Assembly: GCA_039654915.1 (NCBI GenBank) | Contig: JBDJPA010000011.1 | Span: 2,294,001-2,358,000 of the forward strand | DNA from: Aquilaria yunnanensis | Lineage: Eukaryota; Streptophyta; Magnoliopsida; Malvales; Thymelaeaceae | DNA length: 64,000 nucleotides | Direction: 5' to 3' | In this document: positions 10,747 to 23,500 of the stretch, piece after piece | Layout: the number at the start of each line of letters is the position of its first letter | Position numbering within the stretch: position 1 is the first letter of the stretch | Notes under the pieces: model-generated | The model's input: only the letters and a program-made list of their open reading frames with translations | Database searches by the model: none | What the model was told of the DNA's origin: nothing | Made by a program: the position numbers and the translations under genes

Positions 10747-11344
10747 ATGGTGATATTTATTTAAATATATAATTTTCACTATATAGAATTTATGAATGAT
10801 TATTAATGTTGTAATTATACAAACGGGTAAAGAGTCGTATAAAGTAAACGAGAGATTTATATACCTATGTCACATAATATGAATAATGTTTGTAAAAAAA
10901 GTTAAAAATGATAAATATTTTAGGAAAGAGAATACAATATTCACAATTTCTTAATCATTTTTACTAAAACTAGAACTGGACTTCGGTGCGTACATACAGC
11001 CAAGGCAATGTTACTTGACTCGAAACTATTTACCGACATAGCAAGCTAATAAGAGATGCATGTTCACATGAATCAGTAATTTACAGAAGGAAAAGAGAAA
11101 AGGTTGAACTTGTCACTTATGTTTAATTGATTGAGCAATTTTGCCACAAATTTTTTTTGGTGCAAACTTGCCACTAGCATTAGTTTTTTGTTACTCAAAA
11201 TTAACTAAACTACAAGTTTGAGGGTTTTAGGAGCTAGGAAGGAGGGAGGGTCAAATCTTAGCTTGAACGGTGGAAGTGCAAAGCTTTATCCACCTCGCCG
11301 AGGGTTCAGAGATGCCGCTAATATTATTTGATGGTTATAATTTT
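10747..11344. other. AT-rich spacer with nothing recognised
   Basis: No coding frame, RNA gene or clear repeat was identified here. A short GC-richer piece near 11220-11330 has no recognisable content. Confidence 0.5.
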
Positions 11345-12588
11345 GCTATTGATCATCTACATGGCTGATGTGAAGAATTTGGAAACCTTGTTAGATTATA
11401 AGCTTATTAAGTTAGATATGTGGTTTGCTTAGTTAATTGATGATTTGAATCACTTGAGAAAAAAAATGTTGAAATTGTTATGTTCTGATGAATAAAATAT
11501 TGCTACTCTGCTATTTTTAGGTATCGAAGTAAGTAGGAGTGTTCTCCTAATGTAAAAGTTAATCACTACTCAAAAAGATGCTGAAAGCATAAGTATGGTC
11601 AAAGACCACTTTAAAATTGTGTTAAGTTAGTAACTTGGGTATAGTAGACTCACTGTTATAAACTTGCTAAACGGTGAAACACAAGAAAAATGAAACACAA
11701 AAAATAAAATAAAATAAAGATAAAAAATTGATTAAAATCAGAACAAGAAATACATTCTCAATTGATTTGTTATCTTCCATGAATTTGTTGTAAGAATGGT
11801 TGTGCTTTTTGAGTTTTTACTATTTGGTTTGCTCTCTTTACTTTGTGCATAAGTTCTTATCAAACTTGGCTTGTGAAGAAATTATTTTCGCGAACATATT
11901 TTATTTTAAGTTGCTATTGCCTAGTAGGTTGCATGCTTAATCTTTTTAGCTCAAAAGCATGTTTCTATCTTTTTTAGATTACTTTTATTTTGAGTTTAAG
12001 GTTTAATTTACTAAAGGATGAGTAAAAGCTAAATGTGGAGGAATTTGATGAGCTTAAAATTGTTATATTTATTTCTCTCATATTTAGCTTATTTTAATGT
12101 GTTGTGAATCTTAAAGATCTATTTTGAGTATATTTTTATAACTTAGAGCATACTCAACTCAATTGATTAAAAGTGGATTTAATTTTTAATTTTACAAGTT
12201 TTAAATGGTTGTGTTCTTTCAAGACTTTAACAGATTAACGATATTTCAGTAAAAAAAATCATATCTTGAGCTAAATAGATTGAAATGGAGTGATTTTTTT
12301 ATTTGCTGGAAAGCTAACATCTAGAGCTAAAAGTCATATGAATACCTTGAAATTCACTTCGCATGTTAATGGGCTCAAATATAGCTTCAAAGTTGCAACT
12401 TGCGCGCCATCACTGGTTCATAAGCAATTGCTGTATTTTGGGCATAGCTTTGACTATAGAAGTTCATTTTATGCGATTTGGGTATCATTTTGAAGTTAAG
12501 AAAGAACTCTACAACTTTCTTGTTTTGAGTTTTGAGAGTTAATAGCTGCATCAAGGTTGGATTGTAGCTCGAAGTTGCTGCTGATTGA
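11345..12588 (+). mobile_element. 3' part of a Tat/Ogre-like LTR retroelement, truncated
   Basis: A purine tract aaatgtggaggaatt at 12031-12045 is followed by TGATGAGCTTAAAATTG. This is the standard polypurine-tract/3' LTR junction of plant Tat/Athila/Ogre-type Ty3 elements read on the + strand. Sequence left of it looks like the long non-coding 3' region of such elements. The LTR part (12046-12588) stops where the minus-strand gypsy LTR begins, so the second element probably inserted into this LTR. Its left limit is a guess. Confidence 0.45.
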
Positions 12589-12886
12589 TGTAGGGCAAGT
12601 AGGACTAGAACCAAAAGAGATAACATAAAAGAGAAGATGAAGAAAACCAAGGGAGGGGAAATTTCTTTTAATTCAATAACATCAAAACTATCTCCAAAGT
12701 TTTTGTTTCTCCTATTTATAGGAAGGGAAAACATAAAGGAAATAAATATAAAAGGAAAAAAAATAAACTATTAAAGGAAACAAATAAACCCAGCAATAAA
12801 GAATATAACAAAGAATCATAATTAAAATTTATTTCCTAATTCTATGCCTAAAATAAGTTTGCCTAAAGTCTTTAGGTACTGCATCA
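12589..12886 (-). repeat. 3' LTR of the minus-strand Ty3/gypsy element
   Basis: The 298-bp unit starts TG and ends CA. Read on the minus strand it begins TGATGCAGTACC directly after a purine tract (AAGGGAGAA), the correct 3' LTR junction. It carries a TATAAATAGG box near 12715. The 5' LTR is missing because the element is cut at about 15975. Confidence 0.65.
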
Positions 12887-15800
12887 TTCTCCCTTAGTTG
12901 AAAAAAACTTAACTCTGTCGAGTGTGACTGTAAATACTAATTTAAGAGTTTTAGGTCCAACTCATGAAAGTCTTTCTCAAACATCCAAGTAGCATCTGAA
13001 GGCTAGCGTCCATTCCACTGAACTAGGTAATGACGACGACCACCAATAGTAGAACTTAAGAACTCATCATCAAGACTGCTGTTAAGTTCATCATTTAGCT
13101 TAAGGAACTGAGGGGTCTTTAAGATGGTGTTCTTGCAGAAGGTCCACTTGACAAAATAAGAGACTCAAAGGTGTCTTAATAAGGTGATAAATCTTCCACG
13201 TTAAAGATAGGACTAATACTAAGTTTAGTGGGCAAATAAAGCACATATACATTTGGTCCAAGCTTCTTTAAAACAGAAAATGGGTCCATGGCTTTAGCAT
13301 GTAACATTTTAAAATTAGTTTTCGCTAGTTGCTCAAGTTTTATGCGAACCATGACTTTATCACCAACATTAAATTCCTTACCCCTACGATGCACAGTAGG
13401 AGCAAGTTTGTAGTTCAAATTATTCATAGCGATCATTTGTTTAACCTTAGTATGCAAATCATTTGTTTAACCTTAGGATTCAACAAGTTCAAAAGCCTGG
13501 AAGTGAGGGAGAAAAGGAACTAAGTCAAGGGGAGTGCGAGGCTTGTAACCATAGACACATTCAAAAGAGCTCAACCTCATTGTCCTATTGACAAAGTTGT
13601 TATAAGCAAACTCAACTTTAGACAACAAGAAATCCCATGTACTCTGTTTTTCACCAACAATACATCTAAACATGTCCCCAAGGCTATGATTAACAACCTC
13701 TGTTTGGCCATCAGTTTAAGGGTAAAAGGCATATAAGAATGCCAAGTTGGTACCACACAATTTTTAAAGGGTCTTCCAAAAATAGCTCACAAATTTGACA
13801 TCTCTATTAGACACTATGAAGTCTGGTAACCCATGTAACTTAACTACATCTCTAAAGAACAACTTAGTAATATGGAAAACATCATTTTGTTTACTAAAGG
13901 GAATGAAATGAGCCATTTTAAAAAATCTATCAACCACAACCAATATGGAGTCATGACCTCGAGCAGTTTGACGTAATCCTAACATAAAATCTATGCTCAA
14001 ATCTTTCCAAGGAGCGTGTGGCAATGGAAGAGGTGTATAAATTCCAGTATTTTTCTTTCTAGCCTTAGCTAATTGACACATTCGATATCTAGACACAATT
14101 TTCTGCACGTCTTTCTTTAACAATGGCCAATAAAACCTATCATCAACCAGTGAAATAGTATTATCCCTATCAAAATGTCCAGCCAACCCTCCTGCATGTA
14201 ACTCCCAAATTAGAAAATCTCTAAGTAAAGTATAAGGAACACATAACTTATTAGCCATAAATAAGTAACCATATTTAATAAGGAAGTCACTATACTCCCT
14301 CCTATCCCCACTACTAACAACTTGGTAGATTTCACCAAAATCAACACATGTTTGGTAGTCCTCATTCATTCTATCAACCCACGGGACCTTAACACTAAGC
14401 ACTTGGAGGGTGCTGATCATTCTGCCAAGCCCATCGGCTACCTTGTTTTTAACACCTGGCCTATGCTTAAGTAAAAAGTTATATTCACTTAAAAAGGCAC
14501 ACCATTTAGCATGATGAGAGTTAAGCTTTTTTTTAGAACTAAGGTACCCTAAAGCTTGATAGTCGGAGTAAAGGGTGAACTCCTGAGGTAAAAGGTAGTA
14601 TCTTCAAAACCTGAAGGATTAAACCATAGCATAAAATTCCTTATCATAGGTGGAGTACCATACTTAAGCTTAAAAAGCTCTTCATTAAAGAATGCTACAG
14701 GATGTTCCTCTTGACTAATAACACCACCTACCCCTACCCTGGAGGTATCACAAAACACCTCAAATACCTTACTGCAGTTGGGATGCCAAAGAATGGGTGC
14801 TTTAGTCAACCTCACCTTGATTTCTTGAAATGATTTAGAGGTTGCTAAGGTCCATTTAAATTCATTCTTCTTAAGATAGTCTAATATAAAAGCAGTAATG
14901 GTGCTGAAACCCTTAATGAAATGCTTATAAAAAATTGCTAAACCTAAGAAACTTTGAACATATGAAATTGTACAAGGTTTAGGCCACTCCCTAACAGCTT
15001 TCACTTTATTGGGGTCTACTTCAATTCCTTGTACACTCACTATAAAACCTGAGAAAAGCACTCTATATTGTAAAACACTATACTTCTTAAGGTTCACATA
15101 CAACTTAGACTTTTGGAGGGTATCAAAAAGCTGACGTAAGTGACCAATATATTCCTCTCTAGACCTGCTATAAACTAAAATTTTATCAAAGTAAATAATG
15201 AGAAACTTGCCTAGGAACAGTTGAAGGACATGTGTCATAACCCTCATGAAGGTACTAGGTGCATTAGATAACCCGAAATGCATAACCAACCGCTCATACA
15301 AACCATCCTGGGTTTTAAAATCAGTTTTCCACCCATCTCTTAGCCTAATCCTAATCTGGTGGTAGCCATTACGCAAGTCTATCTTAATAGTGATTTTGTT
15401 GATGGCCCTACTGTCTGTGCACATTCTTGAACTACCATAATTCTTTGGTGCTAACAAGGCTGGGACAGCGCAAAGACTAAGGTTATGCCTAATGAATCTT
15501 ATGGCTAAGAGTTTGTTTACTTGCATATTTAACTCTTCACAGTCCTTTGGGTTTAACCTGTAATGAGGAAGGTTAGGTAACTAAGACCTTGGGACTAAAT
15601 CAATATCATGTTGAATTTCCCTCATATGCGGTAGAGGGGACTTCAGTAGACATGATATCATAAAATTCCTATAAAAGATTAGAGATCTCATCTAGGTGTG
15701 TCAGTTGAAAGTTTGAGCCCCCGAACATAATCTCCCTTACTACTACAGCAAAGACATACCCACTTATTAGGCTCTCTTGCAAAAATGTCTTATCGTTCAG

Positions 15801-15975
15801 AAGCTGGATTGTGGCTCTTTTTGCTGTTGTTATAGCTGGACTTGATTAGGATGCAATGTCCTTGTAGTTTTGGCCTAGCAGGATTAAGAATGATGCTCCT
15901 ACCCTTATACCCGAATTCGTAGGTGTTGGCTCTACGATGGTGAGTTACATCTAGGCCAAACTGTTTAAAAATCAA
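12887..15975 (-). pseudogene. Ty3/gypsy chromovirus polyprotein remnant (protease tail, RT, RNase H, integrase, chromodomain)
   Basis: Reading right to left: protease C-terminus (FGLDVTHH, 15790-15975); reverse transcriptase (14900-15530: [43 protein letters not shown]); RNase H (14420-14900); zinc-binding and core integrase (13764-14420: HFDRDN, IDFMLGLR, FIVSNRDVKF); integrase C-terminus (13176-13670); and a chromodomain (near 12940-13100: GGRRHYLVQW). Several stops and frame changes separate these blocks. The second Asp of the RT YFDD box is Lys, the block between INK and IDLRNG is deleted, and the integrase Asp in the SDRD block is Asn. Gag and the 5' LTR are lost. The chromodomain makes it a chromovirus; the clade is not decided. 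Confidence 0.85.
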
Positions 15976-18931
15976 TTAGGGTTTATGTTTAAAAATCATT
16001 TAGGCCAAAATATTTAAAAACCAAATAGTTCAAAACCATTTAAAAATCTGATGCACATAACATGTTTATGTTTAGGATTTAAAGTTTATGATTTAGCGTT
16101 TAAGATTTTTAGGGTTTTAGCATTTAGAGTTTAGTGTTTAGGGTTTTTAGGGTTTTAAGGTTTACAGTTTAGGATTTAGGGTTTATGGTTTAAGCATTAT
16201 GGTTTTTACATTTTTAAGTTTTGGGTTTATTGTTTAGGGTTTAGGATTTAGCTTTTACGGTTTAGGGTTTAAGGGTTTAGTGTTTTGGATTTTAAGGGTT
16301 TTGGGTTTTAGTGTTTAGGGGTTTGGGGTTTTGGGTTTTAGTGTTTAGGGGTTTGGGGTTTAGGGTTTAGGGTTTTAGGGTTTAGGGTTTTAGGGTTCAG
16401 GGGTTTAGGGTTTTAGTGTTTAGTTTTTAGGCTCTAGGGTTTATGGTTTTAGAGTTTTAGGGTTTATTGTTTTGGGTTTTGGGTTTTGGGTTTAGGTTTT
16501 GGTTAAGGTTTTAGGGTTTAGTGTTTAAAGATTAGGGTTTTCAAGGTTTAGAATTTATGGTGTTGGGGTTTGGGGTTTAGGGTTTATGGTTTTTAGGGTT
16601 TAGGGTTTAAGATTATTAGGGTCTAGTGTTTAGGGTTTAAGGTTGTTAGGGTATTGGGTTTTCAGTTTATTGTTTAGGTTTTAGGGTTTAGGGTTTAGGA
16701 TTGTTTTGGGTTTTAGGGATTATGGTTTTCGGTTTTTAGGGTTTTGGGATTTGTGTTTACATTTTATGGTTTAGGGCTTTAAGATTTAGGCTTAAGGGTT
16801 TAGGTTTATTTTAGGGTTTGGAGTTTAGGGTTAGGGTTTAAGGTTTAGAGTTTATGATTTGGGGTTTTTAGGGTTTTAGGGTTTGTGGTTTAGGGTTTAG
16901 TGCTTAGGGTTTGGGGTTTTAGGGCATAAGGTTTAGGGATTTTAAGGTTTTGGGTCGAGGGTTTAGGGGTTTAAGGTTTTAGGGTTTTGGGGTTCAGAGT
17001 TTTAGGGTTTAGGTTTCTAGGTTTTGGGTTTAGGGTTTATTGTTTATGGTTTATGATTTTAGGGTTAATGGTTTCGGATTTAGGGTTTAGGGTTAAGTGT
17101 TTAGGGTTTAAGGTTGTAGGATCTAAGGCTTAGGGTTTAGGGTATAGGGTAGAGTTAGGGTTTAGGATTTGGGGTTTAGGGTTTAATGTTTTAGTGTTTA
17201 GGGATTCTAAAATTTAGGGTTTATGATTCAGGGTTTGGGGTTTAGAGTTTAGTGTTTTAGGGTTTAGGGTTTAGGTTTTTGTGTTTATGATTTTGGTTTT
17301 TAGTGTTTTGGAGTTTAAGTTTATTGTTTGCCATTTATGGTTTAAGGTTTAGGGTTTAGGGTTTAGGGTTTGTAGGGTTTAGGGTTTAGATTTACGTTTC
17401 AAGGTTTAAGGTTTAGGGTTTTGGGATTTAAGTTTCTTATTTAGCATTTAGGGTTTATGGTTTAAAAGTTTAGGTTTTCGGGTTTTAAGGTTTAGGGTTT
17501 AGCGATTTTAAGATTTAGGGTTTAGGGTTTAAGGTTAAAGGTTTAGGTTTTTGTGTTTAGGGTTTAAGTTTATTGTTTAGGTTTTAACATTTAGGTTTTG
17601 TGGTTTATGGTTTATGGTTTTTAGGGTTTAGGTTTTTGGGTTTGGGTTTATAATTTAGGGTATAGGGCTTAATGTTTTATGGTTTTAGAGTTTTAGGGGT
17701 TGAAGGTTTTAGGGTTTTGGGTTTAGGGTTTGGGGTTTTGGGTTTTAGGGTTTAGGGTTTAGGATTTTTTGTTTAGGGTTTTAATGTTAATGGTTTAGGT
17801 TTAGGGGTTTGGGGTTTAAGGTTTAAGGTTTAGGGTTTAATGTTTAGGGCTTATGGTTTAAGGTTTAGGGTTTTTAGTGTTTACAGTTTAGGGTTATGGT
17901 TTTAGGGTTAATGGTTTAGGGTTTGGGGTTTTCGTTTAGGGTTTGGTGTTTTGGGTTTTAGGGTTTTGGGTTTTTTGTTTAAGGTTTTAATGTTAATGGT
18001 TTAGGTTTTAGGGTTTGGGATTTAAGGTTTAGGGTTTAGGGTTTAATGTTTTAGTGTCTAGGGATTTTAAGATTTAAGGTTTAGGATTCAGGATTTAGGG
18101 TTTTAGGGTTTGAGGTTTATGGTTTAGTGTTTTAGGTTTTTTGGGATTTAAGTTTATTTTTTAGCATTTAGGGTTTATGGTTTTAAAGTTTAGAGTTTAG
18201 GGTTTGTAGGGTTTGGGGTTTATTGTTAGGATCTAGGGTTACAGTTTTAGGGTTTTAGGGTTTAGGGTTTTTGGTTTATTTCTTAGGGTTTAACGTTTAG
18301 GTTTTACGGTTTTTTGTTTTGGGTTTAGGGCTTTTGGTTTTTAAGGTTTAAGGTTTTATGGTTTTTAGGGCCATAGGGTTTTGGGTCCAGGGTTTAGAGT
18401 TTAGGGTTTAGGGTTTAAGATTTGTCTAGGGTTTAGGGTTTAGGGTTAGGGTCTAGGACTTAGGGTTATGGGATTTAGGGTTTAGGGTTTAAGGATTTTA
18501 AGGTTTAGGGGGTTTAGATTTACATTTTAGGGTTTAGTGTTTAGGGTTAAAGGTTTAGGTTTTGGTGTATTGGGCTTAGCATTTTTAGTTTATTTTTAAG
18601 GTTTAACATTTAGGTTTTATGGTTTAGGGTTTATGGATTATGGTTTATGGTTTTTAGGTTTAGGTTTTTAGGGTTTTGGGTTCATAATTTAGGGTATAGT
18701 GTTCTATGGTTTTAAGGTTTTAGGGGTTCAAGGTTTTAGGGTTTTTAATGTTTACGATTTGGGGTTAATGGTTTAGGGTTTGGGGTTTTGGGTTTTAGGG
18801 TTTAGGGTTTTAATGTTGGTTTAGGTTTAGGGTTTAATGTTTTAGTGTTTAGGGATTTTAAGATTTAGGGTTTAAGGTTTAATGTTTTAGTGTTTAGGGA
18901 TTTTAAGATTTAGGGTTTAAGGTTTAATGTT
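15976..18931 (+). repeat. Interstitial telomere-type repeat array (degenerate TTTAGGG)
   Basis: About 2.9 kb consists almost only of variants of the plant telomere unit TTTAGGG, always G-rich on the + strand. Single-base changes and insertions are common; perfect tandem runs are short (for example near 16360 and 17345). Longer phrases recur, so the array also grew by duplication of larger blocks. It begins inside the gypsy protease region and ends inside the coding sequence of a CACTA gene. No transcription unit is visible. Confidence 0.93.
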
Positions 18932-20340
18932 GGTCGTCGTCGTCCAGGCACAACATGTTGTTCTGATCCAAGTCCAAATACACGGCCTTTTTTCCTGCCC
19001 CCCGCAGCTACACTCATAATCGCAACCTCATCTATGTCAGGTGCGCCACCTTCGTCATCCGCCTGCTGCGTTGCTTCCTCAATCTCAGCAGTTATTATTG
19101 CCTACATAAAGAGTAACGATAAGTTATTAGTATGAAGATCAGAAATGTTTGGCTGTAATTCTATAGCATGATAATTATTGCAACTTTTTTAGTGCGCCTG
19201 TTAACGTATTCCCCGCTTTTTTTCGTATGAGTTTGCTGCATCACCTTGAACAAGCCAGGGTCCCTTTTCTTCAGATCTTTTTCATGCTACATTGGAAACG
19301 TACTAACATTAATCTTTTTACAAAGTAATTAAGTTAAATTTGAATTAACAGATTATGATAATTTTACCATTCGTTCTCGGTGTTTAGTTATTGAAACCGA
19401 ACCTCCTGCATAAGTAGCACTTGCTTCATCTGTTGAGTTAGATGACTACGATGATGAAGCTCGCATTGTCTTCCCCCTTGCCGATCGCTCATTAAACTCC
19501 GTTGAAGCCCACCATTCCTCCATTTCTGCATACTGTGCGTTGGTCATAAAAGATGCCCTTGCTCGCCATTTTTCTGAATTTTTCTCCCGTCGGATGTCAC
19601 CAAGTGTGAATCGGTAATGACTCACCGCCATCATATGCCAAACGCGATAGACCTCATTATGGTCAGTTGGATCCCATTCACATAATCCCTACACGTTATA
19701 AAAAAATATATATTGCATTGCATAGTTGACAACATGGTTGATAAAGTTGAAATAGTGCGAAGAAAGTGCAAACCTCAAATACGTGCCACCACGCTTGAAT
19801 ATCTGCCATGCTTGCGCTCGTCCAGTCATGATGTCCCTTGAAGTGTGTGGTAAAGCATCTAGTCACCAACCGTGTTGCTCTTGATGGAAGGAAGTTACAT
19901 GAAGTGCATGTTTTGAGACAATACATATTATTATTTTACTGCGACTTCACATACTCAATGTTAATTTAACAATTATGGTTCAAAACGGTGCAATACTTAC
20001 GTGTTTCCATGAGGTCTTATCCGTAAGCGCGCCTGAATCGGCCCTTGGGATACCGCTGACTAACCAATGGAATTCCCACCATCGGGTGAAACTACAGGGG
20101 CCGGAGTATATCGACTAGCACTACGGCCGACTGAAGCACCGTGAATATCACCTATGCCAGGGTGAGTATCTGGAACATTTGTTGGTTCTGCTGAGGGCTG
20201 TGCATCTGAATGATGTGCGATTGGCCTGCCCTTTCATGTCGAGCAATTGGCTTTGCTAATACTTCTTTCATCTGCTGAAATAGGTCTTTCCCTGGCCGAC
20301 GTGTATACGCCGCATCTCCTTTACGTGACATCTGCATTAT
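18932..20340 (-). pseudogene. CACTA second gene, Transposase_24 (En/Spm-like) family, truncated
   Basis: Blocks recognisable on the minus strand: MQMSRKGDAAYTRR with RPGKDLFQQMKEVLAKP (20152-20337); an exon with DIQAWWHVFEV (near 19770-19830); an exon with TLGDIRREKNSEKWRARASF and EEWWASTEFNERSARG (19446-19634); and a last piece, AEIEEATQQADDEGGAPDID (near 19030-19090), ending in an Arg-rich GRRR. This arrangement fits the Ptta/En/Spm protein family, thought to be the DNA-binding partner of the TNP2 transposase. Intron borders were not all fixed. The C-terminus is replaced by the telomere-type array. Confidence 0.65.
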
Positions 20341-20509
20341 TTTAAAAACCCATACAGCAGTTTACAAAACTAACATACACAAATGAAAAAAAAACTTACT
20401 AATTAACATTGCCCGCACCACTTTGAAGTTCGACTTAGTATTTACATATATATTGAAAGTTATTCCACGTTCACACTATAACTAATAAGTTAAAACGTTT
20501 ACATTCTTG

Positions 20510-23500
20510 TCAATGGACTACATCGTCCTCAATTTCTGTCTCTAATTCGCCACTATCAGTATCCCCAGATTCAAATTCATTTTCTTCATCACTTCCTTCA
20601 AGGGACTCCTCATTGTCAGATTCATCGTCATGTTGCAAAGTTTCTTCCCTGATTGGCATGTCTTCCTCTACTGCTTCCCATACTCCTTGTTCAGCTAAAT
20701 TGTCGATTGGGTCATCCATAATAATGAGAGACGTGTTCACACCGGGTAATAATTCTTCCTGAAATGTATCTTCGACATCATTTACATTATTATGAACGAT
20801 GCGTCTAGGTTTTATTTTCAAAACCGCTAACCAACCCATTTTGTCACGTGACTTTGTTGGGTACGGGGTGTAGTACACTTGATCTGCTTGGGATGCAAGA
20901 ATGAACGGGTCAAATTTCCTATATCGGCGCCCATCAGGGACCTCAACTATACCATATTGTTTATGAACCCGAGTGCCACGCTCTGGAGTAAGGTCAAACC
21001 AAGCACACCGAAACAATACAACTTTTTTGTGTGGCCAGCCAGGATATTCAAGCTAAATGATTTCTTCTAACACCCCATAAAAATCACATTCAACCTCATT
21101 TGCTCCTGAAGTCCTTATACATATTCCACTGTTAAATGTTGCTTTGTCGCAACCACAGTCGCTAATGTGGAACTTGTACCCATTTATGAAGTAAACAGGC
21201 CAACTCTCAACACGACATGATGGCCCGCATGCAACATCCCATAGGAAGCGGTCCGTGATAGTGTTACGCACATCATTCACCTAGTTACACATAGTGATAC
21301 TATGAATATATGTTACCCTTCAAAATGCAAAATATGGGCTAAGTTTAAGTGTAGAAAACTTACATAGTTTCTAAGCCATAACTCAAAGTTATTCTCAATG
21401 TAGACATCCAGGTCTGACATCTGTATATTGGGTTCATGCATATGCACTTCATCAACAAACAAACTACAAGATATAGAAAGAGGTCCATGGAGCATAAACT
21501 TCATTAGTTTAGTATAAAACAAGAAAAGTAGTAGTATTTGATAGAGTTTATAAAGAAAATAGGTCTTATTTGACTTACTCGAGGAACGGCTTCACCTCCT
21601 TACAATTTAGTAACACATATGCAGATGTGACCCTCAATTCATTGTCATCAAGATATCGATATCTTGATACACCATATGGCCGCCCCGGGTATCTAAAGAT
21701 AGACCACACCGATTCATCATATGGTCATTCTCCGCCATCATCATTACGAGGTACTCTAATTACCATATGTGGAATATGGGATTCAAAGTAGTGAGAGCAA
21801 AATGTTGAGGTCTCCTTAATTAGATATGCTTCACAAATTGAACCTTCAACATGAGCCTTATTTAATACTTTCATTTTGAGGTCATGCATACAACGCTCAA
21901 ATTTGTACATCCACCTATATTGAACGGGGCCTCCAACCCTTGCTTTGTAAGATAGGTGCACCGGCAAATGTTCCATCAAATCAAAAAAACCCGGTGGAAA
22001 AATTCTTTCCAACTTACAAAGTATGACAAGAATATTGGCTTCCAAATCGACCATGTGATTCACATCTAACTCTGGAGAGCATAAATCTCAGAAGAATTGG
22101 CTTAACTCGGTCAATGGTTTCCAAATATTTTCAGGAATTGCTTGAAGTGCAATTGGGAGGAGCCTCTGCATCATTACATTACAATCATAGCTTTTCATAC
22201 CAGACATCTGACTTATATTACTGTCAACACACCTCCCAAGATTCGATACATAGCCGTCTGGGAGTCTAAGTGTTTTAACCCAATTCAGGACATCAGATCT
22301 CTAATGTCTGTTTAATGCAAAAGTGGCTTTGGGTTTAAATGCTCGGCCGTCGCGTTGAGGAATTAAATTTAGCTCTGAGCGACTGCACAGAATCTCAAGG
22401 TCCTTACGAGCCTTCACGTTGTCCTTAGTTTTATTGGACACATCCATCACTGTATTCCATATATTGTAAAAAACATTCTTCTCTATATGCATAACATCCA
22501 AATTATGGCGGATTAAATTACTCTTCCAATACGGCAACTCCTAGAAAATACTTCGTTTAGTCCAATTATGAGTTCTGCCATAGCCTGGTATGGTTACAAC
22601 CTGTCCATTGTGAACTACAGATGGCAAATGTGAAATACGTTCAAATATTCTTTCAGGGGGTACATGCTCAGGAGGCAACGATTTCTCAACTTTTCCTTTC
22701 TTAAAGGCGACTCTGTTTCTTCTATATGGGTGATCCAACTCGAGAAATTGCCGATGGAAATCAAAGAATGAAGTCTTCCTCTCGTGCTCAAGTTGGAAGG
22801 CTTTACTAGCATCTATGCAAATAGGGCAAGATAACCTCCCATGAGTCATCCATCTAGACAACATCTCATAAGCCGGGAAGTCATTTATGGTCCACAAAAC
22901 CGAAGCTCGGAGCTGAAAATTTTGTTTCAATGAAACATCCCATGTTTGGACTCCATCCTCCCATAGTTGCTTCAATTTATGAATAAGAGGTTGTAAATAC
23001 ACATCAATATTCTGACATAGAGATCGAGGCCCAGGTATCAATGCAGTCAAAAACATATATGGTTTCTTCATACACATCCAATGAGGCAAATTATACGGAG
23101 TAACAATGACAGGCCAACATGAGTACTGTTTACCAGAGTTCCCAAAAGGCACAAAGCCATCAGAACAAACTCCAAGGCGAACATTACGGGCATCCGCCGC
23201 AAAGAACGGGTACGTGGAATCAAAATGTTTCCATGCTTCCCCATCTGAAGGATGTTTTAAAACATTTAGGTCGGATTGATGCTCACTGTGCCACTTCATG
23301 TGCTCCGCAGTTGAAAGTGAAGCATATAGTCGCTGAAGGCAAGGAGTGAGTGGTAAATAGTGCATAGTCTTTCTTGCTCTATCCTTACCCCGCCCAGCTT
23401 TTCTCGGCTTAAACCAAGATTCACACAAAACTTGCATTGTGAACTATCTTCATCATTATTCCAAAACAACATGCAGTCGTTAACACAAGCATCAATTTTC

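Noticed and set aside
12290..12734. Open frames on both strands in 12290-12734, one with a long hydrophobic stretch
   Set aside because: They fall inside two LTRs (Tat-type and gypsy), where chance frames are common; the hydrophobic run is T-rich LTR sequence.
15976..18931. Array considered as a true chromosome end
   Set aside because: Units are strongly degenerate and unique transposon sequence continues on both sides, so it is interstitial.
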